Under the pieces are notes generated by a model, which saw only the letters and a list, made by a program, of their open reading frames with translations, was not told the DNA's origin and did no database searches. A stretch of DNA of 64,000 nucleotides, from positions 304,958 through 368,957 of the forward strand of contig PGXV01000004.1 in the NCBI GenBank assembly GCA_002839315.1, written 5' to 3'. Source of the DNA: Spirochaetae bacterium HGW-Spirochaetae-3 (lineage in GTDB: Bacteria; Spirochaetota; Spirochaetia; Treponematales; UBA12059). Shown here one piece after another: positions 1 to 8,097 of this stretch. Positions within the stretch are counted from its first letter, which is position 1. The number at the start of each line of letters is the position of its first letter. A program made the translations under genes and the position numbers.

Positions 1-2
1 CC

Positions 3-2306
3 CTGGCCAAGGCCGCGGCCCTGGCCAAGCGGTTCGGCCCTCGGCTCGTTCAGCTGGAAGCCGGCCCCGGCGTCCGTTCGATCGAGACGCTGGCGCTATC
101 CTTGGGCATGCCGACCGACCGCATGCTTATCCTCGACGGCGCCAGGACCAGGCCCCTGCCCTTCTCTCCCCTCGTCGAGGTCATCGCGGCCAAGGACGAG
201 CAGGCGGAGCCGGTACCGCTTCCGGACGACGTCATGGCGTTCCGCTTCATCGCGTCGTCATCCTTCTCGGGCGGAGCGCCGGAATCGGTGTCAAAAGGAT
301 GCGCCGCGTATATCGATCGATGGCTGGATCGATTCGGGGCCGAAGAAGGGATCGTCCTATGCGACGATCCCGGGCGTTTCTCGCCCGAGGCGCTCGAACT
401 CATAGCCCATAGACTGTCGGCGGGACGAGGTTCCGAGCGATATCTCTCCGTATCCGACGCCGGTCTCGTAGCGTCTCTATCCGGATCCTGGGCCGCGCGG
501 GTTCCCACCGGCGCGGCCGACGCGGACGACAAGAACGCTTCTATAGGACGTGCCCTGGGCGCTACCGAGGGATCGATCCGCTCCGCCCTGACCGATCGCT
601 TTAATGCTATCTCGGATAGGGGCGCCGAAACGGGCGCCGAAACGGGCGCCGGCTCCAGCCTCAAGCGCGTGCTCCATATACTGCCGCGAGAAGCCTCTTT
701 GTACCTCTACGCCCTCGCGATAGTGGAAAACGAGCTATCGCCCTCAGAGCTGTCCGAATTCGTCGAAAGCCTCGGACTCAAGCCCGAGGGAGAGACTCTG
801 CTACGGCGCCTCCTCTCGCGTACCGGTCTCGTCGAACCGCTCGCCTCGAGAACGCTGATAAGGCCGATGGACCCTGGAGCCGTCGTCCGCGCGATAGGGG
901 CCGCCGCGGCCGAGACGATCCAGGAGCGGCTCTCGGGCTACCTTATCGGGCTCTACCGAGCAGGAAGAATACGGCCCAGCCTGGGGTTCCTGAGACGCGT
1001 CGGAGAACGCCCCGAAGAGGAACGGCTACTCTATGACTGCCTCTTCGCCGAGGTCATGAGACCGGACAGGCCTCCTCTCGCCGATCCGTCGTTCCTGTCG
1101 CAATCCTCGGCGTCGGCGTACCGTTACTGGGCGGCGATGACGATCCGGGACCGCTACGCCAGCGAGGCCGCGGCCGCGGCCGCCGAAGAGAAGATATCGG
1201 GCCCGAGGGCGCAAGCCGTACGCGCCCTCGTCCGCTCGGAGCTGGCGTATTCCGGCGGAGACCCGGAACGCTCATCGAAAGGGGCGCGCGAGGCGATGCT
1301 CGCGCTCGGGAAGGGAGCGCCGCCCAAGCTCGAGGCCAGGTCGCAACGCATGATGGGACTCTCGGCGCTGGCCCTCGACAGGCACACCGAAGCGATCGAC
1401 TACCTGACCAACGCGCAGGAGCTTTCCGAGACGGCCGGCGACGATTACGAACGGATGATGGCGGCATACGCCAAGGCGATAGTCGAATTCCTTTCCGGCG
1501 CGCTCGGCAGGTCGCTTAAGGCGTTGAGATGCTCCGATGAATCAGCGGCCCGCCTCTTCAGGATGGACGCCCGCGCGGCCATCGAAGCGCTCAGGGGCCG
1601 GATAGACATGGAACTCGGAGCGTATGACGATTCCGCGCGTCGATTCGCCGCGCTCGTCGAGCTCGCCGCCGAATACGCCGTACCGGAGGCCGGACGAAGG
1701 GCCGCGATATGGCGGGCCAGGGCGCTGGCTTATACCGGAGAATACGATGAAGCGGCCTCCATACTCGACGAGGAGCGGGACGACCCCGAGGCTCGGACCT
1801 TCAGGGGCGAGATGGAGATACTCCGGGGAAGGCCGCATGACGCCGGGCCGTGGCTCGAGGCCTCGGAGGAGCCGGCTATACGACTCTTCGATCCACCGGA
1901 CGCCTTCGACTGGACGAGCCTCTTCTCCGAGATCGAAGGAAGAGGCCTCGGCTTCGATTCCGCGAACGCGCCGCTCGCCGAATTCCGGACGGCTCTGTCG
2001 CTCTTCGCGCGAGGCCTCGAAGAGCGTGACCCCGGGTGCGCGTCACGGCTTCACGCGCTGACGCGCGCGGAGAGGGTCTCGAAGAATAACCCCGGCATGG
2101 GGAACTATAGCTTCTTCTGTTTCCTGCTGGAGGAGCGGTTGCAGGAGCCGCCGGTGGACAAGCAGACCGTGCTCTCGCGCGCGTTCAAGATACTGCAGCA
2201 GCGCGCCGGTCGTATCGAGGATAGGGCGCAACGAGCGCTGTATATGGAAAAGAACGCATGGAACAAGCGCCTGATCGAGGCCGCGAGGACGCATAAATTC
2301 ATATGA
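3..2306 (+). CDS. C-terminal part of a large TPR / STAND-like protein (5' end outside window)
   Basis: The reading frame is open to the left edge, so the gene begins upstream; the first in-frame TTG (102) and ATG (108) are probably internal. About 767 residues are visible. The first third reads like the sensor end of an ATPase regulator, though no Walker motifs are present here. Residues from about 300 onward are alanine-rich helical pairs typical of tetratricopeptide-like repeats (for example around 1330-1500 and 1620-1760). Near 624-657 a 12-base unit repeats and encodes a GAET repeat. The C-terminus is basic. The stop overlaps the next start by four bases (ATGA), so the two genes are co-translated. 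A transcriptional or signalling STAND protein is a guess; only the TPR-like helices are reasonably supported. Confidence 0.6.
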   Translation: MAKAAALAKRFGPRLVQLEAGPGVRSIETLALSLGMPTDRMLILDGARTRPLPFSPLVEVIAAKDEQAEPVPLPDDVMAFRFIASSSFSGGAPESVSKGCAAYIDRWLDRFGAEEGIVLCDDPGRFSPEALELIAHRLSAGRGSERYLSVSDAGLVASLSGSWAARVPTGAADADDKNASIGRALGATEGSIRSALTDRFNAISDRGAETGAETGAGSSLKRVLHILPREASLYLYALAIVENELSPSELSEFVESLGLKPEGETLLRRLLSRTGLVEPLASRTLIRPMDPGAVVRAIGAAAAETIQERLSGYLIGLYRAGRIRPSLGFLRRVGERPEEERLLYDCLFAEVMRPDRPPLADPSFLSQSSASAYRYWAAMTIRDRYASEAAAAAAEEKISGPRAQAVRALVRSELAYSGGDPERSSKGAREAMLALGKGAPPKLEARSQRMMGLSALALDRHTEAIDYLTNAQELSETAGDDYERMMAAYAKAIVEFLSGALGRSLKALRCSDESAARLFRMDARAAIEALRGRIDMELGAYDDSARRFAALVELAAEYAVPEAGRRAAIWRARALAYTGEYDEAASILDEERDDPEARTFRGEMEILRGRPHDAGPWLEASEEPAIRLFDPPDAFDWTSLFSEIEGRGLGFDSANAPLAEFRTALSLFARGLEERDPGCASRLHALTRAERVSKNNPGMGNYSFFCFLLEERLQEPPVDKQTVLSRAFKILQQRAGRIEDRAQRALYMEKNAWNKRLIEAARTHKFI

Positions 2307-3265
2307 GCGACGAACTACGGTACCTTGACGCGGCCTGCTACCACGCGGCGCCCGGCTTCACGCATCACCTCGAGGGCGAGCTGGCCGAGCCCTATCGTCG
2401 AGACGGAGACCTCCTGACCGTCATGGGACCGGAGCGGCAGGCGTACTGGGCCAGGAATGTCTGGAAGAAACCGTTCACGGCTGAATTCGGTTCCATATCG
2501 GAGGCCGCGAAGATACTCAGGGGCCTGCAGCGGAACTGGGCGCCCTACCCCACGCGGCTGGCCAGGCGTACGACGCTGATCGCGGAGGCCTTGCCTCCGT
2601 TGCCGAGCAAGCCCAAGGCCTTCCCGTTTACCGCGCCGGCATCGCCGATGGGATCGTTCACGCTGCTGGACGAGCACACGCTCATGGCCTCGGCCGAATG
2701 CTCGAGCCCGTGGCCGAACGGCGAGCTCGATTTCGCCGAGGACAAGGAAGGGCCGCCGAGCCGCGCGTACCGTAAGCTCTGGGAAGCCTTCGTGATGGCC
2801 GGGGCCATGCCCGGCCCCGGACAGCGCTGCGTAGACGCGGGAGCCTGCCCGGGAGGCTGGACATGGGCCATCGCGCGCCTCGGGGCCGAAGTCGTCGCCA
2901 TAGACCGCGCGCCTATAGACGAAGGCGTCGCGGCGATGCCGGGAGTCAGCTTCCTCAAGCACAACGCGTTCACGCTAAAGCCGGAGGACATCGGTCCCGT
3001 GGATTGGTTCTGCTCGGACGTCATCTGCTACCCTCCGGCATTATTCGACTGGGTTACGCTCTGGCTCGAATCCGGTCTGGCCAGGAATTTCGTATGCACG
3101 ATCAAGATGCAGGGCAAGGACTGGGACAGGCCGACGGTAGAACGCTTCGCGGCGATTCCCGGCTCCCGGGTAATGCATCTCTGGCACAACAAGCATGAAC
3201 TGACGTGGATGCTCGTCCGAGACGCGGTAGCCCCCGCGCCGAAGTCATATACGCCGGTCGCTTGA
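2303..3265 (+). CDS. RlmM-like 23S rRNA 2'-O-methyltransferase (FtsJ fold)
   Basis: 320 aa. An N-terminal THUMP-like or otherwise divergent region (1-165) precedes a Rossmann methyltransferase domain with the SAM-binding motif DAGACPGGWTWA near residues 179-190, an acidic residue ending strand 2 (VVAIDRA), the motif SDVICYP near 236, CTIKMQGKDWD near 263 and a terminal HNKHELTWML. The catalytic Lys/Asp/Lys pattern of FtsJ/RlmM enzymes can be traced. RlmM methylates the ribose of C2498 in E. coli 23S rRNA; the exact target here is inferred from the family. The start ATG overlaps the preceding stop. The protein is slightly shorter than E. coli RlmM (about 366 aa), so a related FtsJ-family target is possible. 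Confidence 0.75.
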   Translation: MSDELRYLDAACYHAAPGFTHHLEGELAEPYRRDGDLLTVMGPERQAYWARNVWKKPFTAEFGSISEAAKILRGLQRNWAPYPTRLARRTTLIAEALPPLPSKPKAFPFTAPASPMGSFTLLDEHTLMASAECSSPWPNGELDFAEDKEGPPSRAYRKLWEAFVMAGAMPGPGQRCVDAGACPGGWTWAIARLGAEVVAIDRAPIDEGVAAMPGVSFLKHNAFTLKPEDIGPVDWFCSDVICYPPALFDWVTLWLESGLARNFVCTIKMQGKDWDRPTVERFAAIPGSRVMHLWHNKHELTWMLVRDAVAPAPKSYTPVA

Positions 3266-3297
3266 CTTTTAGCGGCGACGACGCTACACCGGGTCGC

Positions 3298-4803
3298 ATG
3301 ACTCTATCACGACATACCGAGGTACCGGACGCGGGCCTCGTTCCGCGCCCCTGCGGCTTCTCGTACCTACCCGGCGCGTTCAAGCCGCGGACCGGGGCGA
3401 CTATCTCGACCGATCCGTCCTTCGCTTCCGAGGGAGCATGGGCGGCGACAGCCCTCGAAACCGCGTTCACGGTCAAATTCGCGCCGGAGGCGCCGGGCAA
3501 GGGCACCGTCCGCGTAACCCGGGTCGCCGGGCTCGGCGCCGAGGGATACCGGCTGGAGATAAAGCCGACGGGCGTCCGGGCCGAAGCGTCGGAACCAGCG
3601 GGCGCCTTCTACGCGCTTCAGACGCTACGGGCCCTGGCGCTGATATACGGAGACAGGGCTCCGGCCTGCCGTATAGAGGACGAACCGCGCTTCCCGTGGC
3701 GCGGCTATATGCTGGACACGGTCCGCAACTACTTCGAGCCCGCCTTCATCAAGCGCCTTATCGACCTGGCGGCCCTCCATAAGCTCAACCGCTTCCACTG
3801 GCACCTGACCGACGACCAAGGTTGGCGGATGCCCGTCCGGTCGCATCCGGAGCTCGCCGATACGGCCGCCAAGAAGGTGGACCGCCGCTACCTGCCCCAT
3901 GTGGAGCGCACGCTCGTATACAGCGAGGCGGCGATAGCCGACGTACTCGCCTACGCCGCCGTTCGCCACGTACTCGTGATTCCGGAAATAGAGATGCCCG
4001 GTCACGTGACGGCCCTCCTGTCGGCGCATCCCGAATTCTCGTGCACGGGGGGTACGTTCGAGCCGGAGGATCGCTTCGGGGTCTTCTCAGACGTCCTGTG
4101 CGCGGGTAGCGACGAGACGTTCGAGTTCATCGGAGACGTGCTGTCCGAGACGGCGCGACTCTTCCCCGGTCCGTTCGTCCACTTCGGCGGCGACGAGGTG
4201 CCCATCGAACGCTGGGCGTCCTGCCCGCGCTGCGGCGCGCGCGTCGAGGCTGAAGGCCTATCGGACGCCGCGGCGCTCCGCGGCTGGTTCACGAGGAAGG
4301 CCGTCGCCATGCTCGCGGAGCGGGGCAAGCGCGCCGTAGGCTGGGACGAGGTCGTCGAGGGGGCGGTGCCGGCGGACGTGGTCGTGATGGCATGGAGGAG
4401 CGCCGAGCGAGGCGTCGAGGCGGCTCGCGCGGGGCACGACGTAGTCATGTGCCCCGGGACGAAGGCCTGCTACCTCGACCACAAGCACCTCGACTCGCCA
4501 GACGAGCCCGGGCACCTCGGCGTCAGCACGGTCCGCGACTCGTACGCCTTCGAGCCGCTGGCGGGCTTCGACGCCGAGTCCGCCAAGAAAGTCCTCGGGG
4601 TGCAGGGCAACCTCTGGACCGAGATCATGTACTTCGGCCGACAGGTGGAGTACATGGCCTTCCCGAGGCTGTCGGCGCTCGCCGAGACGGGATGGACGCC
4701 GCGGGACGGGAAGAATTTCGAGGGATTCTCGACGCGGCTCCGACACTGGGGCCTCGCGCTCGACCGGTACGACGTGGCCAGGTATCGCGGGCCGCTGGAA
4801 TGA
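3298..4803 (+). CDS. beta-N-acetylhexosaminidase, glycoside hydrolase family 20
   Basis: 501 aa from the ATG at 3298; the frame is open back to 3205, but that would overlap the upstream gene and add a non-conserved stretch. An N-terminal GH20b-like domain (about 1-125) is followed by the TIM barrel starting at RFPWRGYMLDT. The barrel shows FHWHLTDDQGW (about 164-174), VIPEIEMPGH (about 225), the catalytic Asp-Glu pair in HFGGDEVP (about 297-298), VMAWRS and LGVQGNLWTE. The enzyme releases terminal N-acetylhexosamines by substrate-assisted catalysis. I see no signal peptide, so it may act in the cytoplasm on imported chitobiose or recycled muropeptide sugars. No strong Shine-Dalgarno precedes this start, so the exact N-terminus is uncertain. 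Confidence 0.88.
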   Translation: MTLSRHTEVPDAGLVPRPCGFSYLPGAFKPRTGATISTDPSFASEGAWAATALETAFTVKFAPEAPGKGTVRVTRVAGLGAEGYRLEIKPTGVRAEASEPAGAFYALQTLRALALIYGDRAPACRIEDEPRFPWRGYMLDTVRNYFEPAFIKRLIDLAALHKLNRFHWHLTDDQGWRMPVRSHPELADTAAKKVDRRYLPHVERTLVYSEAAIADVLAYAAVRHVLVIPEIEMPGHVTALLSAHPEFSCTGGTFEPEDRFGVFSDVLCAGSDETFEFIGDVLSETARLFPGPFVHFGGDEVPIERWASCPRCGARVEAEGLSDAAALRGWFTRKAVAMLAERGKRAVGWDEVVEGAVPADVVVMAWRSAERGVEAARAGHDVVMCPGTKACYLDHKHLDSPDEPGHLGVSTVRDSYAFEPLAGFDAESAKKVLGVQGNLWTEIMYFGRQVEYMAFPRLSALAETGWTPRDGKNFEGFSTRLRHWGLALDRYDVARYRGPLE

Positions 4804-4998
4804 CGCATTCCCGGCGCCGGGCGTCGATTACGCTTTATTCGCCCGGGGACGAAGGCGACGGCGGCGGCATGCGAAACGCCGGCCGGCTAGGTAACGGCGA
4901 TATACGCTACTAGCCGGAACGGCGAGCACGCCTTCGTAGCGCCGATGTTCGATAACACCTATTTCGCGTAGTTAGATTCTATTGAATCGGGGTTCGGC

Positions 4999-5610
4999 TT
5001 GAGGAATTCGATTTCAATATTGGGCTTTCTTGTAATCTTGTCGTCCGCGCCGTATCTCACGGGGTGTACCACGATGAAAAGCGCTGATTCCGTCGAGACG
5101 GCATCCGTTCCGGACGGGTACAAGCGCATCGCGCTCGAGGCGATAGGCGTTTCCCTGTCCGTTCCTGCTGACTGGCGGGTACTCACGGCCGCGAGGCCCG
5201 GAGGAACGAGTTACTTCATAGGGACGATCCCGGAATATCTCGAATTCGACGAATCCGCGGTCCCGATGTATACCGAGTTCTACGACGAGCCCGGGTCGGT
5301 GCACGGCGTCAGGATACAGAAAATAGACGGTAGCGAGGAGAACGTCGAGCGCGAGCTCGCGGCCAACGCGCCTCGCTATCCCGTGGTCTCGCGGGAAGAC
5401 TTCTCGAACGGCGGCGTAACGCGCATGATCGTCCTTATGAAGGACGACTATCGCGGCTACTACCTCTACTACGGCGGGACTCCCGACCATCGGTCCGGGC
5501 TAGGACCGGTCGGGAGCATCCTCGCTCGGCGCGAACATCTTGTGTACGCTGGCCCAGACGTCGACCTGCTCGTCCTCGGTCAGCGGCGCTTCTTCCTCGC
5601 GCCAGCATAG
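4999..5610 (+). CDS. small lipoprotein of unknown function, 3' end read into pcrA antisense
   Basis: 203 aa starting at TTG. A signal peptide with hydrophobic core ends in the lipobox LTGC (Cys about 23), so this is a predicted lipoprotein. The mature part has an alternating hydrophobic pattern (LEAIGVSLSVPADWRV, TRMIVLMKDDYRGYYLYY) like the small beta-sheet lipoproteins that resemble PsbP/DUF1795 domains, but I do not recognise a named family with confidence. The last 37 codons lie on the strand opposite the 3' end of the convergent helicase gene at 5500-7518, and look like antisense translation, so the original stop may have been lost. A weak GGGGT sequence sits upstream of the TTG. Confidence 0.6.
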   Translation: MRNSISILGFLVILSSAPYLTGCTTMKSADSVETASVPDGYKRIALEAIGVSLSVPADWRVLTAARPGGTSYFIGTIPEYLEFDESAVPMYTEFYDEPGSVHGVRIQKIDGSEENVERELAANAPRYPVVSREDFSNGGVTRMIVLMKDDYRGYYLYYGGTPDHRSGLGPVGSILARREHLVYAGPDVDLLVLGQRRFFLAPA

Positions 5611-7518
5611 CAGCTCCTCGGGGATCTCGGCGAGGAACGGCGACGGGACGCAGTCCACCGGCATGGCGTTTCGGCGCCGTTGCTTGCAGGCGGTAATGAG
5701 CAGCCGCTTGCGGGCCCTCGTAATCGCCACGTAGAACAGCCGGCGCTCCTCCTCGACGTTGCCGTCCCCTTCCTCGAGGGCCCGGGCGTGGGGGATGAGG
5801 CCGTCCTCGCAGCCGGCTACGAAGACGACGTCGAATTCGAGCCCCTTGGCGGCGTGGATCGTCATCAGGTTGACCTTGCCCGAGTCGTCCTCGTCCTTGT
5901 CGTCGCGCGTTATGAGGGATATGCGATTGAGCCAGGTGAACAGGCTCGGGTCGAGGTTGTCGGGGTCCTTCTCCCAGGTCTCTATCCCCTTGATGAGGCT
6001 CTCGACGTTGAGGAATTTCCACTTGGCCGCCTTGTCGTTCTGCTGGTTCTCCGAGACGAGGTACCCCCAGTAATCGATGGTATCGACGAGCTTGCGGACC
6101 TTCGCCCCGAGGTTCCGGCGTCCCAGGAGCTCCTCGCGCTCGTACTCGAGAAGGGTCAGGAACGAGTCTATGTCCTGCCGGAGGCGCTCGGGGAAGTCTA
6201 TCGAATGGTCGGTACGGACGAGTTGCATCGCTCCCCGCGTGGAGCAACCGTGCCGCTTCGCGATGACGGAAAGCATCTCCATCGCGCGCCTGCCGATGCC
6301 TCGCCGCGGCACGTTGACGATGCGTATCAGGTTGATGTCGTCATCGGGATTGGCTATGACGCGGAGATACGAGATGACGTCCTTGATCTCCTTGCGTTGG
6401 AAGAAGCTCGTGCCGCCCGTCACCTTGTACGGGAGGTCGGCGGCCAGGAAGGCCTCCTCGAGATGGCGGGACAGGTTGTTCGTCCTGATAAGCACCCCGA
6501 ACTGGTCGTACTTGAGGCGCTCCTTGAGCTTGATCTCCTTGATGGCGCGGGCGATGAACTCGCCCTCCTCGATCTCGCTCTCGGGCGCGAAGACCTCTAT
6601 CTGGGCGCCGCCCTCGTTGGGGCTCTCCAGGTCCTTCTCCTTGCGGTTCGTGTTGTTCTGGATGACGCTGTTGGCCGCGTCCAGGATGGTCGTCGTTGAC
6701 CGGTAGTTGCGGTAGAGCGTTATCTCCTTGCGCGCCGGCCAGTCGCGCTCGAAGTTGGTTATGTTCTCGAAGTTGGCTCCGCGCCACGAGTATATCGACT
6801 GGTCGTCGTCGCCCACCACGCATATGTTGTCGCGCGACAGGAGCTCCATCAGCCGGTACTGCTGCAGGCTGGTATCCTGGAACTCGTCGATCATGATGTA
6901 GCGGTAGTGGTCGCGGTACTCCTCGCGGGCTTCGGGGAAGTCCTCGAACACGGCGATGGGCAGGCCGATGAGGTCGTCGAAGTCGACGGCGTTATAGGCC
7001 TTGAGGGCGGCCTGGTACTCGTCGAACACCTTCTCGTAGCCGTCGTCGACGCCCTCCCAGTTCTTGCGGCCCGTCTTGACGTCGGAGAACACGAGTCCGG
7101 CCTTCTGCGCGTCGAAGGCCTCCTGCTTGAAGCCGACCTCGCGGGCGCAGTCCTTGATCAGCTGGGTACGATCCACCTCGTCGTATATGGAGAAATTGTC
7201 GCGCCATCCGAGGCGGTGTATCTCCTTGCGCAGTATCTTTACGCCGAACGAGTGGAAGGTGCTGACGGTCAGGTTCTGGAGCTTCTTGCCCGTCACCGCG
7301 CGCACGCGCTCGGACATCTCCTTGGCGGCCTTGTTGGTAAAAGTCAACGCGAGGATCGCCGACTGCGGGATGCCGCGTTCGAGCATGTACGCGGCCCGGT
7401 AGGTGATCACGCGGGTCTTGCCCGAGCCGGCGCCGGCTATGATCAGCACGGGGCCCTCTATCGCCGTGACGGCCTCGTACTGTTCCGGGTTGAGTTCTGA
7501 TTCGTAGTCGAGGTGCAT
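5500..7518 (-). CDS. pcrA: ATP-dependent DNA helicase, UvrD/Rep/PcrA family
   Basis: 672 aa superfamily 1A 3'-5' helicase. Visible motifs in order: Q-motif LNPEQYEAV (about 9-17), Walker A GAGSGKT (29-35), motif Ia LTFTNKAAKEM, motif II DEFQDTS (about 215), motif III GDDDQSIYSWRGA, motif IV LYRNYRST, motif V MTIHAAKGLEF and motif VI FYVAITRARKRL. Such enzymes work in nucleotide excision and mismatch repair or in restarting forks. The length is that of Rep/PcrA (about 670-720), and the protein lacks a long C-terminal tail. Its 3' end overlaps the convergent lipoprotein gene by 111 bases. The symbol is by family resemblance; Rep would fit nearly as well. Confidence 0.9.
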   Translation of the reverse strand: MHLDYESELNPEQYEAVTAIEGPVLIIAGAGSGKTRVITYRAAYMLERGIPQSAILALTFTNKAAKEMSERVRAVTGKKLQNLTVSTFHSFGVKILRKEIHRLGWRDNFSIYDEVDRTQLIKDCAREVGFKQEAFDAQKAGLVFSDVKTGRKNWEGVDDGYEKVFDEYQAALKAYNAVDFDDLIGLPIAVFEDFPEAREEYRDHYRYIMIDEFQDTSLQQYRLMELLSRDNICVVGDDDQSIYSWRGANFENITNFERDWPARKEITLYRNYRSTTTILDAANSVIQNNTNRKEKDLESPNEGGAQIEVFAPESEIEEGEFIARAIKEIKLKERLKYDQFGVLIRTNNLSRHLEEAFLAADLPYKVTGGTSFFQRKEIKDVISYLRVIANPDDDINLIRIVNVPRRGIGRRAMEMLSVIAKRHGCSTRGAMQLVRTDHSIDFPERLRQDIDSFLTLLEYEREELLGRRNLGAKVRKLVDTIDYWGYLVSENQQNDKAAKWKFLNVESLIKGIETWEKDPDNLDPSLFTWLNRISLITRDDKDEDDSGKVNLMTIHAAKGLEFDVVFVAGCEDGLIPHARALEEGDGNVEEERRLFYVAITRARKRLLITACKQRRRNAMPVDCVPSPFLAEIPEELLCWREEEAPLTEDEQVDVWASVHKMFAPSEDAPDRS

Positions 7519-7527
7519 GGGGGAGCG

Positions 7528-8007
7528 CTAGACGGTCTTCGTGAAGACGGACAGGGCCTCGACGCCGAGCCCTACGACAAGCGATACGACGGTCCCGGCG
7601 ACCGCGACGCCGGCCGCGACGGCCAGCATGGTCTTCTTCCTGTCCATGCCGAGTATCCAGGCGCCGAGGGTTCCGGTCCATGCGCCGGTCACCGGCAACG
7701 GTATAGCGACGAACAGCATAATGCCGAGATAGCCGTATCTTTCTACCTTCTCGTGCACCTTGGCCCTGGCCTTGGCGACGAAGCGGTCGAAGGTACGGGC
7801 ATAGAATGCCCAGCGATACAGTAGCTTATGGAAGGTCTCGAGGAACGCGAAGGCCACCGGGGCGACGAGGGCGTTGCAGGCCGTGGCGACGAGCGCCGCC
7901 TCCAGGAGCGGCACGCCGCGCGCGACCGCGAACGGTATGGCGCCGCGGAGCTCGGAGATCGGGAGAAACGAGAGGCCTACGGTGACGAGCGCTGTGGTGG
8001 GATCCAT
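7528..8007 (-). CDS. small multidrug-export / COG2426 family membrane protein
   Basis: 159 aa from the ATG at 8007; the open frame continues upstream to 8139 but with arginine-rich non-conserved sequence. Four or so hydrophobic helices are visible: one with the motif LPISELRGAIPFA near the N-terminus, one from about 38 to 58, one at GYLGIMLFVAIPLPVTGAW and a last one near the C-terminus. The re-entrant SELRGAIP and PLPVTGAWTG motifs are the signature of the putative small multidrug export family (PF06695), whose transport function is poorly established. It lies nine bases downstream of the helicase start on the same strand but belongs to a separate transcription order (helicase is downstream). 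Confidence 0.75.
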   Translation of the reverse strand: MDPTTALVTVGLSFLPISELRGAIPFAVARGVPLLEAALVATACNALVAPVAFAFLETFHKLLYRWAFYARTFDRFVAKARAKVHEKVERYGYLGIMLFVAIPLPVTGAWTGTLGAWILGMDRKKTMLAVAAGVAVAGTVVSLVVGLGVEALSVFTKTV

Positions 8008-8097
8008 GTGGCCGGAGTATAACCGGAAGCCGTACCGCCGAGCAAGCGCCAGGAGTCCGGGCTTGAGCGCCCTTCGCCCATGGCGTACTATGGGCGC

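Noticed and set aside
5680..6699. Plus-strand open frame over pcrA
   Set aside because: Antisense shadow of the helicase, with no start signal or domain.
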